Assembly: GCA_963801045.1 (NCBI GenBank)
Contig: CAWDDC010000003.1
Location: 682,001-746,000 of the forward strand
Length of the DNA: 64,000 nt
Source of the DNA: JACCWP01 sp963801045
Lineage (GTDB): Bacteria > Actinomycetota > Actinomycetes > Propionibacteriales > Nocardioidaceae
Reading direction: 5' to 3'
The notes below the pieces were generated by a model, which saw only the letters and a list, made by a program, of their open reading frames with translations, searched no databases and had not been told where the DNA came from. Every line of letters begins with the position of its first letter. Position 1 is the stretch's first letter. Of the stretch, positions 26,646-34,400 are shown piece by piece. The position numbers and the translations under genes are program-made.

Positions 26646-27303
26646 TCAGGAGGCGGCGGAGCGGCCGGGCGCCCAGGGGTGGGTGCCGGCCGGCGCGGGC
26701 CTCGACCAGCTGCGGGCCGCGGCGGCGGAGTGCGGTGGGTGCGAGCTGCACGTGTCGGCCACCCAGACGGTGTTCTCGTCCGGGTCGCCGACGGCGCGGC
26801 TGGCGTTCGTCGGCGAGCAGCCGGGTGACGCGGAGGACCGCCAGGGCGCACCGTTCGTCGGTCCGGCCGGGCGGCTGCTGGACGAGGCGCTGCAGCGGGC
26901 CGGCATCGAGCGGCAGGACACGTACGTCACCAACGCGGTCAAGCACTTCCGGTTCACCCCGACCCCGCAGCGCCGGCTGCACCAGACCCCGGACCTGGCC
27001 CACATCGGCGCCTGCCGGCCGTGGCTGGTGGCCGAGCTCGCCGTCGTCGACCCGGAGGTCGTGGTGTGCCTCGGCGCCACGGCTGCGCGGGCGCTGCTCG
27101 GACCGTCGTTCCGCGTCACCCGCCAGCGCGGCATCCTGTTCCCGCGCACCGCCCGCAGCGACGACCCGGGCCTGGTCCGGGCCGGCTGGATGATGGGCAC
27201 CGTGCACCCCTCGGCCGTGCTGCGGGCCGACGACCGGGACGCGGCGCTCGGCGCACTGGTCGCCGACCTCGAGGTCGCCGCGGCGGCACTGGTGCCCGCA
27301 TGA
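26638..27303 (+). CDS. UdgX-like family 4/5 uracil-DNA glycosylase
   Basis: A 221-residue uracil-DNA glycosylase superfamily protein. Key motifs are VGEQPGDAEDRQGAPFVGPAG (with Gln-Asp in the UdgX form GEQPGD), NAVKHFRFTP, then PQRRLHQTP, equivalent to the UdgX KRRIH R-loop whose His forms a covalent bond with uracil-DNA, and MGTVHPSAVLR. Cys residues CGGCELH and IGACRPW could hold an iron-sulphur cluster. It follows the photolyase by 55 bases and overlaps the next gene by ATGA. DNA repair is the likely role. Confidence 0.85.
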   Translation: MTTQEAAERPGAQGWVPAGAGLDQLRAAAAECGGCELHVSATQTVFSSGSPTARLAFVGEQPGDAEDRQGAPFVGPAGRLLDEALQRAGIERQDTYVTNAVKHFRFTPTPQRRLHQTPDLAHIGACRPWLVAELAVVDPEVVVCLGATAARALLGPSFRVTRQRGILFPRTARSDDPGLVRAGWMMGTVHPSAVLRADDRDAALGALVADLEVAAAALVPA

Positions 27304-27990
27304 CGACCGTGCGGATCGACGCGACGCACTGCGGGCCGGTCGGCTCCGGCAACGGGGGCTGGACGGCGGGTCTGCTGGCCGGGCACCTCGACGGCGCCGA
27401 GGCGGTGACCGTCACGCTGCGGCGGCCACCTCCGCTGGACAGCGACCTGACGGTCCACCGCGACGGGGACCGGGCCACGCTGCTCGACGGCGACCTGCTG
27501 GTCGCCGAGGCCGAGACCGCCGGGGCGCCGGACGTCGTCGCACCGGTGGACGCCGACGAGGCAGCGGCTGCCGAGGCGGCGTACCCGGGCCTGACCGACC
27601 ATCCGTTCCCGCACTGCTTCGCCTGCGGGACGCTCCCGCCCGAGGGGGTCGGCCTGCGGCTCCGCCCGGGCCGGACCGCACCCGGGACACACCGCCTGCA
27701 CCTGGGTGCCGCACCCGGCTCACACCGAGCCGGCCCACGTCTGGGCAGCGCTGGACTGCCCCGGCGGCTGGACCGACGACATCGCCGGCAGGCCGATGGT
27801 GCTGGGCCGGATCACCGCGGTCGTCCGTCGCCTGCCGCTGCCGGGCGAACGGCTCGTCGTCGTCGGTGCGTGGCTCGAGACGTCGGGCCGCAAGACGATG
27901 ACCGCCACTAGCGTGTACGACGCGGCCGGCCGCGTCGTGGGCAGCGCCGCGCACACCTGGATCCGGATCGACCCCAGTACCTTCGCCTGA
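27300..27990 (+). CDS. Hotdog-fold thioesterase-like protein, one frameshift
   Basis: Read with one correction this is about 229 residues with two hotdog-like halves. The middle motif FPHCFACGTLPPEGVGLRL (HCFxCG) is common in actinobacterial double-hotdog hypothetical proteins. The second half AHVWAALDCPGGWTDD and PLPGERLVVVGAWLETSGRK is typical of acyl-CoA thioesterase-like folds. One extra base near 27687 changes the frame. The ATG overlaps the stop of the UdgX-like gene, so the two are coupled, though no shared pathway is evident. Substrate unknown. Confidence 0.7.
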
Positions 27991-28028
27991 CCGCCGCCAG
28001 CCCGCAGCACCCGACAGCAGGAGCCCCC

Positions 28029-29652
28029 ATGCCGAACGCGCCCTGGTGGCGGGACGCCGTCTGCTACCAGATCTACGTCCGCAGCTTCGCCGACGCGGAC
28101 GGCGACGGCGTCGGTGACCTCGACGGGATCACGTCGCGGCTCGACCACCTTGCCGACCTGGGCGTCGACGCGGTCTGGCTGACGCCGTTCTACACCTCGC
28201 CGCAGGCCGACCACGGCTACGACGTCGCCGACTACTGCGACGTCGACCCGTTGTTCGGCGACCTCACCGCGTTCGACCGGCTGCACCACCGGGCGCGCGA
28301 GCTCGGGCTGCGGGTGATCGTCGACATCGTCCCGAACCACTCGTCGGACCAGCACCCGTGGTTCAAGCAGGCGCTGGCCGCCGGACCGGGCAGCCCGGAG
28401 CGCTCCCGGTACGTGTTCCGCGACGGCACCGGGCCCGACGGCGACCGCCCCCCGAACAACTGGCCGTCGAAGTTCGGCGGGTCGGCGTGGACCCGGGTGC
28501 CCGACGGGCAGTGGTACCTGCACCTGTTCGACCCGGCCCAGCCCGACTTCGACTGGACCCTGCCAGCGGTGGGCGACGAGTTCGAGCGGGTGCTGCGGTT
28601 CTGGCTGGACCGAGGTGTCGACGGCTTCCGCATCGACGTGGCCGACGGGCTGGCCAAGGCCGACGGCCTGCCGGACCTCACGCCCGCGCAGCTGGCGGAG
28701 GACGCCGCCGACGCCGACGACCCGTTGCGACAGGTCGAGCGGCCGTTCGCCGACCAGCCGGCCGTGCACGACGTCTACCGTCGGTGGCGGCGGGTGCTCG
28801 ACGACTACCCGGGCGACCGGATGGCCATCGGGGAGGCCTGGGTGGGCGACACCGCCGCCCTGGCCCGCTACGTCCGCGGCGACGAGCTGCAGCAGGTGTT
28901 CAACTTCCACTGGCTGAACGCACCGTGGTCCGCCTCCGCCTGGCGCCAGGTCGTCGAGGACACGTTCGCTGCGACCGACCCGGTCGGCGCGACGCCCACC
29001 TGGGTGCTGTCCAACCACGACGTGGTGCGCACCCCGAGCCGCTACGGCGAGGGGCCGCAGGGACTCGCCCGGGCCCGGGCCGCGCTGCTGGCGATGCTCG
29101 CGCTGCCGGGGTCGGCGTACCTGTTCCAGGGCGAGGAGCTCGGCCTGCCCCAGGTCGACGTCCCGCCCGACCGCCGCCAGGACCCGTCCTACCTGCGCGG
29201 CCGGGGCACCGGCCGGGACGGCTGCCGGGTGCCGCTGCCCTGGACCACGGACGGACCCGACACGTCCTACGGCTTCTCCCCGGCCGGTGCCGCGCCGGCC
29301 TGGCTGCCGCAGCCGCCGGGGTGGGGTGACCTGTCGGTCCAGGCGCAGACCGGCCGGGCCGGGCTCGACGCTCGAGCTCGTCCGCGAGGCGCTGGCGCTG
29401 CGGCGCCGGCTGCTGCCCGGCCTCGGCGACGAGGTCGCGGTGCCGGCCGACCTGCCGGGCGGCGCCTTCGTCGTCCGCCGAGCCGGACTGGACGGACCCG
29501 GTCTCAGCAGCGTGGTGGCGTGCGGATCCGCACCCGTCGAGCTCGCGTCGGTCGGGCTCGCCGGGGCCGATCCGCTGCTCGTCAGTGAGCCCGGCGCCGT
29601 GGCCCGGGGCGTGCTGCGTGCCGACTGCGCGGCCTGGTTCACCACCCCCTGA
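28029..29652 (+). CDS. GH13 alpha-glucosidase (oligo-1,6-glucosidase type), one frameshift
   Basis: Cytosolic alpha-amylase-superfamily enzyme that releases glucose from short alpha-glucans or sucrose-like substrates. Conserved regions are in order: DAVWLTPFYTSP, DIVPNHSSD (region I), GFRIDVADG with the nucleophile Asp (region II), AIGEAWVG with the acid/base Glu (region III), and LSNHDVVRTP with the transition-state Asp (region IV). One extra base near 29362 moves the frame; the C-terminal beta domain then continues STLELVREALALRRRLLP and ends at 29652. About 540 residues. An AGGAG precedes the ATG. No signal peptide. Confidence 0.88.
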
Positions 29653-29660
29653 AAACGTCC

Positions 29661-29689
29661 TTGTGCACCCCCTGCACCCGACGTACGGT
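29661..29689 (+). promoter_or_regulatory. Promoter of the candidate structured RNA
   Basis: TTGTGC at 29661-29666 and TACGGT at 29684-29689 are separated by exactly 17 bases, a good -35/-10 pair. The predicted start near 29696 lies just before an extreme Shine-Dalgarno. It would drive an RNA independent of the GH13 gene. Confidence 0.5.
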
Positions 29690-29695
29690 CTGCGG

Positions 29696-29970
29696 TACGC
29701 GGAAAGGAGGTGGTCCGATTCATGCATGGCAGTAGTGATTGGACGAGCGAGGTGGCTACCCGCTAGCCGCCGCCGGGGATCCGCCGCAGGCCGCGCGCCC
29801 GTCAGGGCACCGCGACCACCTGCACCGCGTCGAGTCTCGGCGTGAGGCGGTCGGTGAAATCCCAGGTAGCCACCCGACCCGCAGGGGCACCGAGCAACGT
29901 CCGCTCGGTGACGCGGACCCTCCACTGCGACCCGTCGCAGTGCGCAGGGACACCGCACCCCTGCGGGTCG
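29696..29970 (+). ncRNA. Candidate structured RNA with embedded 14-codon ORF
   Basis: This 353-base gap between GH13 and pdxH is packed with complementary segments. P1: GGTGGCTACC (29751-29760) with GGTAGCCACC (29865-29874). P2: a perfect 13-bp stem, 29875-29887 with 29958-29970 (CGACCCGCAGGGG), directly abutting P1. Inside P2 are two hairpins: CACCGAGC/GCTCGGTG (29888-29910) and CACTGCGA-cccg-TCGCAGTG (29923-29942), making a three-way junction. AGGTGGTC of the Shine-Dalgarno (29708-29715) can also pair with GACCACCT (29814-29821). I do not recognise the family. P1 and P2 would also form on the minus strand as a pdxH 3' structure. Confidence 0.5.
29722..29766 (+). CDS. 14-codon leader peptide candidate with extreme Shine-Dalgarno
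   Basis: The ORF encodes MHGSSDWTSEVATR and stops with TAG. It is preceded by GGAAAGGAGGTGGTCC (29701-29716), which is complementary to nearly the whole 3' end of 16S rRNA. The codons AGT AGT GAT are unusual for this 72% GC genome, so the bases may be fixed for RNA reasons. Its last codons form the 5' arm of stem P1, so translation would melt that stem. It could be a regulatory leader peptide; no product function is claimed. Confidence 0.45.
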   Translation: MHGSSDWTSEVATR

Positions 29971-30005
29971 TTCCACGTCCGGAGCCGCCCTCGTCCGCGG
30001 CAGAC

Positions 30006-30653
30006 TCAGGGGGCGAGCCGGACCCGCTCCCAGCCCGCGTCGACGCGGTCGTACCGCAGCCGGTCGTGCAGCCGCCCGTCGCGGCCCTGCCAGAACTCCA
30101 CCACCTGCGGCGTCAGCCGCCACCCACCCCAGTCCGGCGGGCGCGGCACCTGCTGCTGGTCCGCGAAGCGGGTCTCGGCCTCGGCCAGGCGTCGCTCGAG
30201 GTCCGCACGGTCGGGCACGACCTGGGACTGCGGAGAGGCCCAGGCACCCAGCTGGGAGTCGCGGGGGCGGGTCGCGAAATAGGCGTCCGACTCGGCGGCG
30301 TCGACGCGCTGCACCGGGCCCTCCACCCGCACCTGCCGTCCGATGGCGTACCAGAGCATGGTCGCCGCCGCCCACGACTCGACCGCGAGATCGCGGCTCT
30401 TGCGCGACTCGTAGCCGGTGAAGAAGACCAGCCCGCGCTCGTCCATGCCCTTGAGCAGCACCACGCGCACCGACGGGCGCCCGTCGGCCCCGACGGTGCC
30501 GAGGGCCATCGCGTTCGGCTCGACGACACCCGCGGCCACGGCGTCGTCGAGCCAGCGCCCCAGCAGCGCCTGCGGGTCGTCGCCGGCGTCGGACTCGGAC
30601 AGTCCGGCGGCGCCGTACTCGCGCCGCAGCCGGGCCAGGGTGTCGGGATCCAC
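30006..30653 (-). CDS. pdxH: Pyridoxamine 5'-phosphate oxidase
   Basis: FMN-dependent oxidase that turns pyridoxine or pyridoxamine 5'-phosphate into PLP. The 215-residue protein has the usual length. It shows NAMALGTVGADGRPSVRVVLLKGMDERGLVFFTGYESRKS (FMN and substrate contacts), a central LWYAIGRQVRVEGPVQRV, SQLGAWASPQSQVV, and the C-terminal PXDH_C end VVEFWQGRDGRLHDRLRYDR. The GTG start lies six bases after TACGCT, so it is leaderless. It is divergent from serC, with 127 bases between the starts, and its 3' end faces the structured RNA region. Confidence 0.95.
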   Translation of the reverse strand: MDPDTLARLRREYGAAGLSESDAGDDPQALLGRWLDDAVAAGVVEPNAMALGTVGADGRPSVRVVLLKGMDERGLVFFTGYESRKSRDLAVESWAAATMLWYAIGRQVRVEGPVQRVDAAESDAYFATRPRDSQLGAWASPQSQVVPDRADLERRLAEAETRFADQQQVPRPPDWGGWRLTPQVVEFWQGRDGRLHDRLRYDRVDAGWERVRLAP

Positions 30654-30780
30654 GTCGGGAGCGTACGGGCCGACCGGCCTCGCCCACCCCCGCGGCTGGC
30701 ACAATGAGGACGCCGACAGCGCCGTCGGGCCGACCCCGCATTCGACCCCGACCAGCTCTCCAGACCCGCGAGGATCTCCT

Positions 30781-31911
30781 GTGCCGGACGCACCTGCCCT
30801 GACCATTCCGCGCGACCTGCTGCCCGCCGACGGACGCTTCGGCTCCGGGCCGTCCAAGGTCCGCCCCGCCCAGCTCGAGGCCCTCGCCGCGACCGGCACC
30901 TCGCTGCTCGGCACCTCACACCGCCAGGCGCCGGTGAAGCGCCAGGTGGGGCGGCTGCGCAGCGGCCTCGCCGGGCTGTTCGCCCTGCCCGACGGCTACC
31001 AGGTCGTGCTGGGCAACGGCGGCGCCACGTCGTTCTGGGACGCCGCCGTGCTGGGACTGATCCGTGAGCGCAGCGAGCACCTCGCGTTCGGTGAGTTCTC
31101 GCAGAAGTTCGCCGCGGCGGCTCGCTCGGCGCCGTTCCTCGCCGAGCCGACCGTCATCACCGCCGAGCCCGGCACCCGCCCGCAGCCGGTGGCCGAGGCC
31201 GGGGTCGACGCCTACGCCTGGCCGCACAACGAGACGTCCACCGGGGTGATGGCCGACGTGCGCCGGGTGCCCGGTGCCGACGACGACGCCCTGCTGCTCG
31301 TCGACGCCACCTCCGGCGCCGGCGGGCTGCCGGTCGACCTACGGGAGACCGACGCCTACTACTTCGCGCCGCAGAAGAGCTTCGCGTCCGACGGCGGCCT
31401 GTGGGTCGCACTGCTGTCGCCGGCGGCGCTGGAGCGGGTCGCGCAGGTCAAGGCGTCCGGCCGGTGGATCCCGGCGTCGCTCGACCTCGCGACCGCGATC
31501 GACAACTCCGCCAAGGACCAGACCTACAACACCCCTGCGGTGGCGACGTTGTTCATGATGGCCGAGCAGGTCGACTGGCTGAACGCGCAGGGCGGGCTCC
31601 GCTGGGCCGTGGAGCGCACGACCGAGTCGTCCGACCGGCTCTACCGCTGGGCGGACAAGACGCCGTACACCACGCCCTACGTCGCCGACCCCGACGCCCG
31701 CTCGCTCGTCGTCGGCACCATCGACTTCGACGAGACGGTCGACGCCGCGGCGGTCGCCGCCGTGCTGCGGGCCAACGGGGTGGTGGACACGGAGCCCTAC
31801 CGCAAGCTCGGGCGCAACCAGCTGCGGATCGCGATGTACCCGGCCGTCGACCCGGCCGACGTCGAGGCGCTGACCCACTGCATCGACTGGGTGGTCGAGC
31901 AGCAGGCCTGA
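30781..31911 (+). CDS. serC: Phosphoserine aminotransferase
   Basis: PLP enzyme of serine biosynthesis that converts 3-phosphohydroxypyruvate and glutamate to phosphoserine. The 376-residue protein matches the actinobacterial SerC type. It starts with IPRDLLPADGRFGSGPSKVRP, has GTSHRQAPVK, VVLGNGGATSFWDAA, and the PLP lysine in YYFAPQKSFASDGG; the C-terminal part ends RKLGRNQLRIAMYPAVDPADVEALTHCIDWV. The GTG follows a GGATCTCCT Shine-Dalgarno region. A CACAAT -10 near 30700 would give it a leader of about 70 nt. Confidence 0.93.
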   Translation: MPDAPALTIPRDLLPADGRFGSGPSKVRPAQLEALAATGTSLLGTSHRQAPVKRQVGRLRSGLAGLFALPDGYQVVLGNGGATSFWDAAVLGLIRERSEHLAFGEFSQKFAAAARSAPFLAEPTVITAEPGTRPQPVAEAGVDAYAWPHNETSTGVMADVRRVPGADDDALLLVDATSGAGGLPVDLRETDAYYFAPQKSFASDGGLWVALLSPAALERVAQVKASGRWIPASLDLATAIDNSAKDQTYNTPAVATLFMMAEQVDWLNAQGGLRWAVERTTESSDRLYRWADKTPYTTPYVADPDARSLVVGTIDFDETVDAAAVAAVLRANGVVDTEPYRKLGRNQLRIAMYPAVDPADVEALTHCIDWVVEQQA

Positions 31912-31918
31912 CGACCCG

Positions 31919-32956
31919 TCAGCGCAGCCGGCGCACCAGTGCGAGCGCCAGCCCACCGGCGGCGAGCATGCCGAGCACCGCGCCGCCAGCGAGCAGCAAC
32001 CGGTCCGGCCCGTCCTCGGCGGTCGACGAGGAGCCGGAGGACGACTCCGGCGCGCTCGGTGCGGTCGTCGTCGGGGGGGTCGTGGTCGGGGGGCTCGTGG
32101 GCGGCGCGGTCGACTCCTCCGGCTGGAGCGAGGTCACGATCGACGGCGGCAGGTGCACGCGGTCGATCCGGGTGGGCGTGCCCTCGGAGCCGGCGAGCAG
32201 CGATCCGTCCGGCAGCGCGGTGAGCGACTCCCCCTGCTCCTGCTGCGGCAGGGCGAAGTCGCCGACGGGTTCCCAGTCGGGCAGCCGGTAGACGTACGCG
32301 TGGTCGTAGGTGCGCAGCACGACGGCGCTGCCGTCGGGCAGCACGGTGCCGTCGGTCACCAGTCCGGGCACGTCGACGCCCGCGACCGGACGGAGCCGGT
32401 TGGTCTCGCCGAGCGGCTCCGGCACCTCCAGCACCGAGCCGGACAGCAGCCCCTTGGTGACCACCCACATCGCACCGGTGACCGGGTCGGACAGCAGCGT
32501 CTCGGCGTCGGCGGGCCCGCCGGGGTAGCGCAGCGGGTAGTCCTCCGTGACCGCGGTCGAGTCGCCGGTGCCGGGCGCGGGCAGCGCGTGCAGCGCGATG
32601 TCGTCGCGGTCCCGGAGGTTGTCGCCGATGTCGGCGACCCACAGCGTCCCGTCGCCGTCGACGGCGATCGCCTCCGGGTCGGCCTGGCCGGGTTCGGGTC
32701 CCGTCAGCGTGGTGGTGCCGACGACGGACTCCGTCCGGCTGTCGAGGGTGTAGACGGCGGGGTCGTGACCGGAGTCGTTGACGGTGTAGAGCAGGTCGGG
32801 GTCGGAGGGCGCCACCGCGAGCCCGCTCGACTCACTGGTGCGCGGGTCGTCGATCTCGATCGAGCTGGTGTCGTCCTGTCCCCAGGCCTGCGACCCGCCC
32901 ACGCCGACGACGGTCATCGCCAGCAGCAGCGCCGGCACCCGGAGCCGGGTCAGCAC
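31919..32956 (-). CDS. Cell-surface beta-propeller protein with C-terminal anchor
   Basis: A 345-residue protein with a signal peptide (VLTRLRVPALLLAMTVVGVGGSQAWG), a propeller-like middle region (SSGLAVAPSDPDLLYTVNDSG; ADPEAIAVDGDGTLWVADIGDN), a Thr/Pro/Ser-rich stalk (TAPPTSPPTTTPPTTT), a hydrophobic anchor (LLLAGGAVLGMLAAGGLALAL) and a basic end RRLR. This layout indicates a protein held on the outer face of the membrane. Function unknown. Its GTG start overlaps the stop of the methyltransferase gene by seven bases, so they are coupled. Confidence 0.8.
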   Translation of the reverse strand: MLTRLRVPALLLAMTVVGVGGSQAWGQDDTSSIEIDDPRTSESSGLAVAPSDPDLLYTVNDSGHDPAVYTLDSRTESVVGTTTLTGPEPGQADPEAIAVDGDGTLWVADIGDNLRDRDDIALHALPAPGTGDSTAVTEDYPLRYPGGPADAETLLSDPVTGAMWVVTKGLLSGSVLEVPEPLGETNRLRPVAGVDVPGLVTDGTVLPDGSAVVLRTYDHAYVYRLPDWEPVGDFALPQQEQGESLTALPDGSLLAGSEGTPTRIDRVHLPPSIVTSLQPEESTAPPTSPPTTTPPTTTAPSAPESSSGSSSTAEDGPDRLLLAGGAVLGMLAAGGLALALVRRLR

Positions 32957-34188
32957 GCCGGCCCGTCGGCCGGGCTGCCCGGCACTCCCGCCAGCTCGGC
33001 GAGCCGTGGGGTCACCCGCCAGGCGGCCACCAGCTCGGCGTAGTCGGTGGCGACCTCGGGCGGCGTCGGCGCCCCGGTGCGTACCGCCCGCAGCAGCGTG
33101 TTGCGTGGGGTGTGGTCGCTGCCCACGAACTCGACCACGTCGACCCGGTAGCCGCGCATCCGCACCAGCGAGGCCCGCAGCGCGTCGGTGAGCGTGTCGG
33201 CCAGCCGCTCGCGCAGGATGCCGTGCCGGGTGAGCAGCGCGTACGGCTCCGGCGGCTGCTGGCGCTTCAGCTGGGCCTGCAGGTGGTGGTGGCAGCACGG
33301 GGCGGCGAGGACCAGGGGTGCCTCCCACTCCAGGGCCCGGGCCAGCGCCTCGTCGGTCGCGGTGTCGCAGGCGTGCAGCGCCAGCACGACGTCCGGGGGC
33401 TCGGGCAGCACCGCGTCGGCGATGGTGGACTCGACGAACGTCAGCCCGTCGGCGCCGAGCCGGGCCGCGAGCCCGGCGTTGCGCTCCCGGGCCGGTGCGC
33501 GCACGTCGATCCCGGTCATGGCGACGGGCAGTCCGCGCACGCCGGTGAGCCAGCGGTGCGCGGCGAACGTGAGATAGGCGTTGCCGCAGCCGAGGTCGAC
33601 CACCCGCAACGGCCGGTCGGGCGTGGGCGTGCGCAGGTGACCGGCTGCGAGGGCCTCGTCGACGGCCGACGACAGGAGCCGGCAGAACTCCTCGACCTGG
33701 CGCAGCTTGGCCTGCCGGGTGGGCTTGACCCGGCCGTCGGCGTCGCTGATCCCGAGCGCCACCAGGTAGGGGTCGGACGGCTCCAGCAGTCGCTGCCGGC
33801 TCCGGTCGTGGCTGCGGTCGGGCTGGATCGGCTGGTCGGTCTCCGTCGTGGTGCTGACCTGGGCCTCGCCCTTCTTGGTGACGCGGAGCTGCACGGTCGC
33901 GGTGCTGCTGCGTACGTGCCAGGTGCGGAACGGCTGGGCCAGCACCTCGTCGACCAGCCGCTCGGCGTCGGGCCCGACTGCCGCGTTGCGGGTGTGCGCC
34001 TGCGTCGCGTCGTAGCGGGTGAGCTGCAGGTGCCGGCCGGCCCGCAGGTCGACGTAGCGCAGCTCCGCCCGCCGCCACGGCGGCTCGGTGCCGCGCCGGC
34101 GTCCGGACGCGACCGCGCGGACCAGGCCGTCGGCGTCCAGCAGCAGGCTGCGGAGCCGGGCCAGGCCGTCGGCCAGGGGCTCGGTCAT
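32950..34188 (-). CDS. SAM-dependent methyltransferase (Methyltransf_32/TRM13-like)
   Basis: A 412-residue protein. The N-terminal 150 residues are a distinct beta-rich domain (RYVDLRAGRHLQLTRYDATQAHTRN). The C-terminal Rossmann domain has LRVVDLGCGNAYLTFAAHRWL, MTGIDVR, and VVLALHACDTATDEALARAL followed by LAAPCCHHHLQAQL. The APCCHH motif marks the Methyltransf_32 family related to tRNA or rRNA methyltransferases. The RNA target is inferred only from this relation. The start chosen is ATG 34188, giving MTEPLADGLARL. Confidence 0.82.
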   Translation of the reverse strand: MTEPLADGLARLRSLLLDADGLVRAVASGRRRGTEPPWRRAELRYVDLRAGRHLQLTRYDATQAHTRNAAVGPDAERLVDEVLAQPFRTWHVRSSTATVQLRVTKKGEAQVSTTTETDQPIQPDRSHDRSRQRLLEPSDPYLVALGISDADGRVKPTRQAKLRQVEEFCRLLSSAVDEALAAGHLRTPTPDRPLRVVDLGCGNAYLTFAAHRWLTGVRGLPVAMTGIDVRAPARERNAGLAARLGADGLTFVESTIADAVLPEPPDVVLALHACDTATDEALARALEWEAPLVLAAPCCHHHLQAQLKRQQPPEPYALLTRHGILRERLADTLTDALRASLVRMRGYRVDVVEFVGSDHTPRNTLLRAVRTGAPTPPEVATDYAELVAAWRVTPRLAELAGVPGSPADGPAC

Positions 34189-34258
34189 CGGGTTCGGTTT
34201 CCTCAGGGACGGGAGGGTGCGGATTCCAGGGTGCACCGCCGCGCGTCGCGTACGGCGC

Positions 34259-34345
34259 TCAGCGCAGGATCGACGCGATCACGACCACCACCAGCAGCAG
34301 GACCAGCAGGCCGGGGATGACCAGCCGGCGGTAGCGGGGATTCAC
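34259..34345 (-). CDS. 28-residue single-span membrane peptide
   Basis: A tiny ORF encoding VNPRYRRLVIPGLLVLLLVV followed by VVIASILR: a basic N-terminus and one 18-residue hydrophobic helix. TACTCT lies 7 nt before the GTG, the leaderless arrangement used by real genes here. Such peptides usually bind and modulate a membrane complex or transporter; the partner is unknown. Confidence 0.6.
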   Translation of the reverse strand: MNPRYRRLVIPGLLVLLLVVVVIASILR

Positions 34346-34400
34346 CGCTGCAAGAGTAGCCAGCGACCAATGCGCCCACCGGCACGGCGGTACCGTGGCG

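Noticed and set aside
24310..27303. A 997-codon open frame spanning the photolyase and the glycosylase
   Set aside because: It joins the wrong-frame end of the photolyase (after the missing base near 26380) to the UdgX-like gene. The photolyase C-terminus is found intact in another frame, so no fusion exists.
29747..29760. T-box antiterminator (GAGGTGGCTACC resembles AGGGTGGNACC)
   Set aside because: It has one base too many, its exact complement 105 bases downstream supports the sequence as it stands, and no aminoacyl-tRNA synthetase or amino-acid gene follows.
29696..29970. tmRNA, RNase P RNA or 6C RNA
   Set aside because: No tRNA-like end or tag ending in ALAA, no RNase P core sequences, and no C-rich hairpin loops were found.
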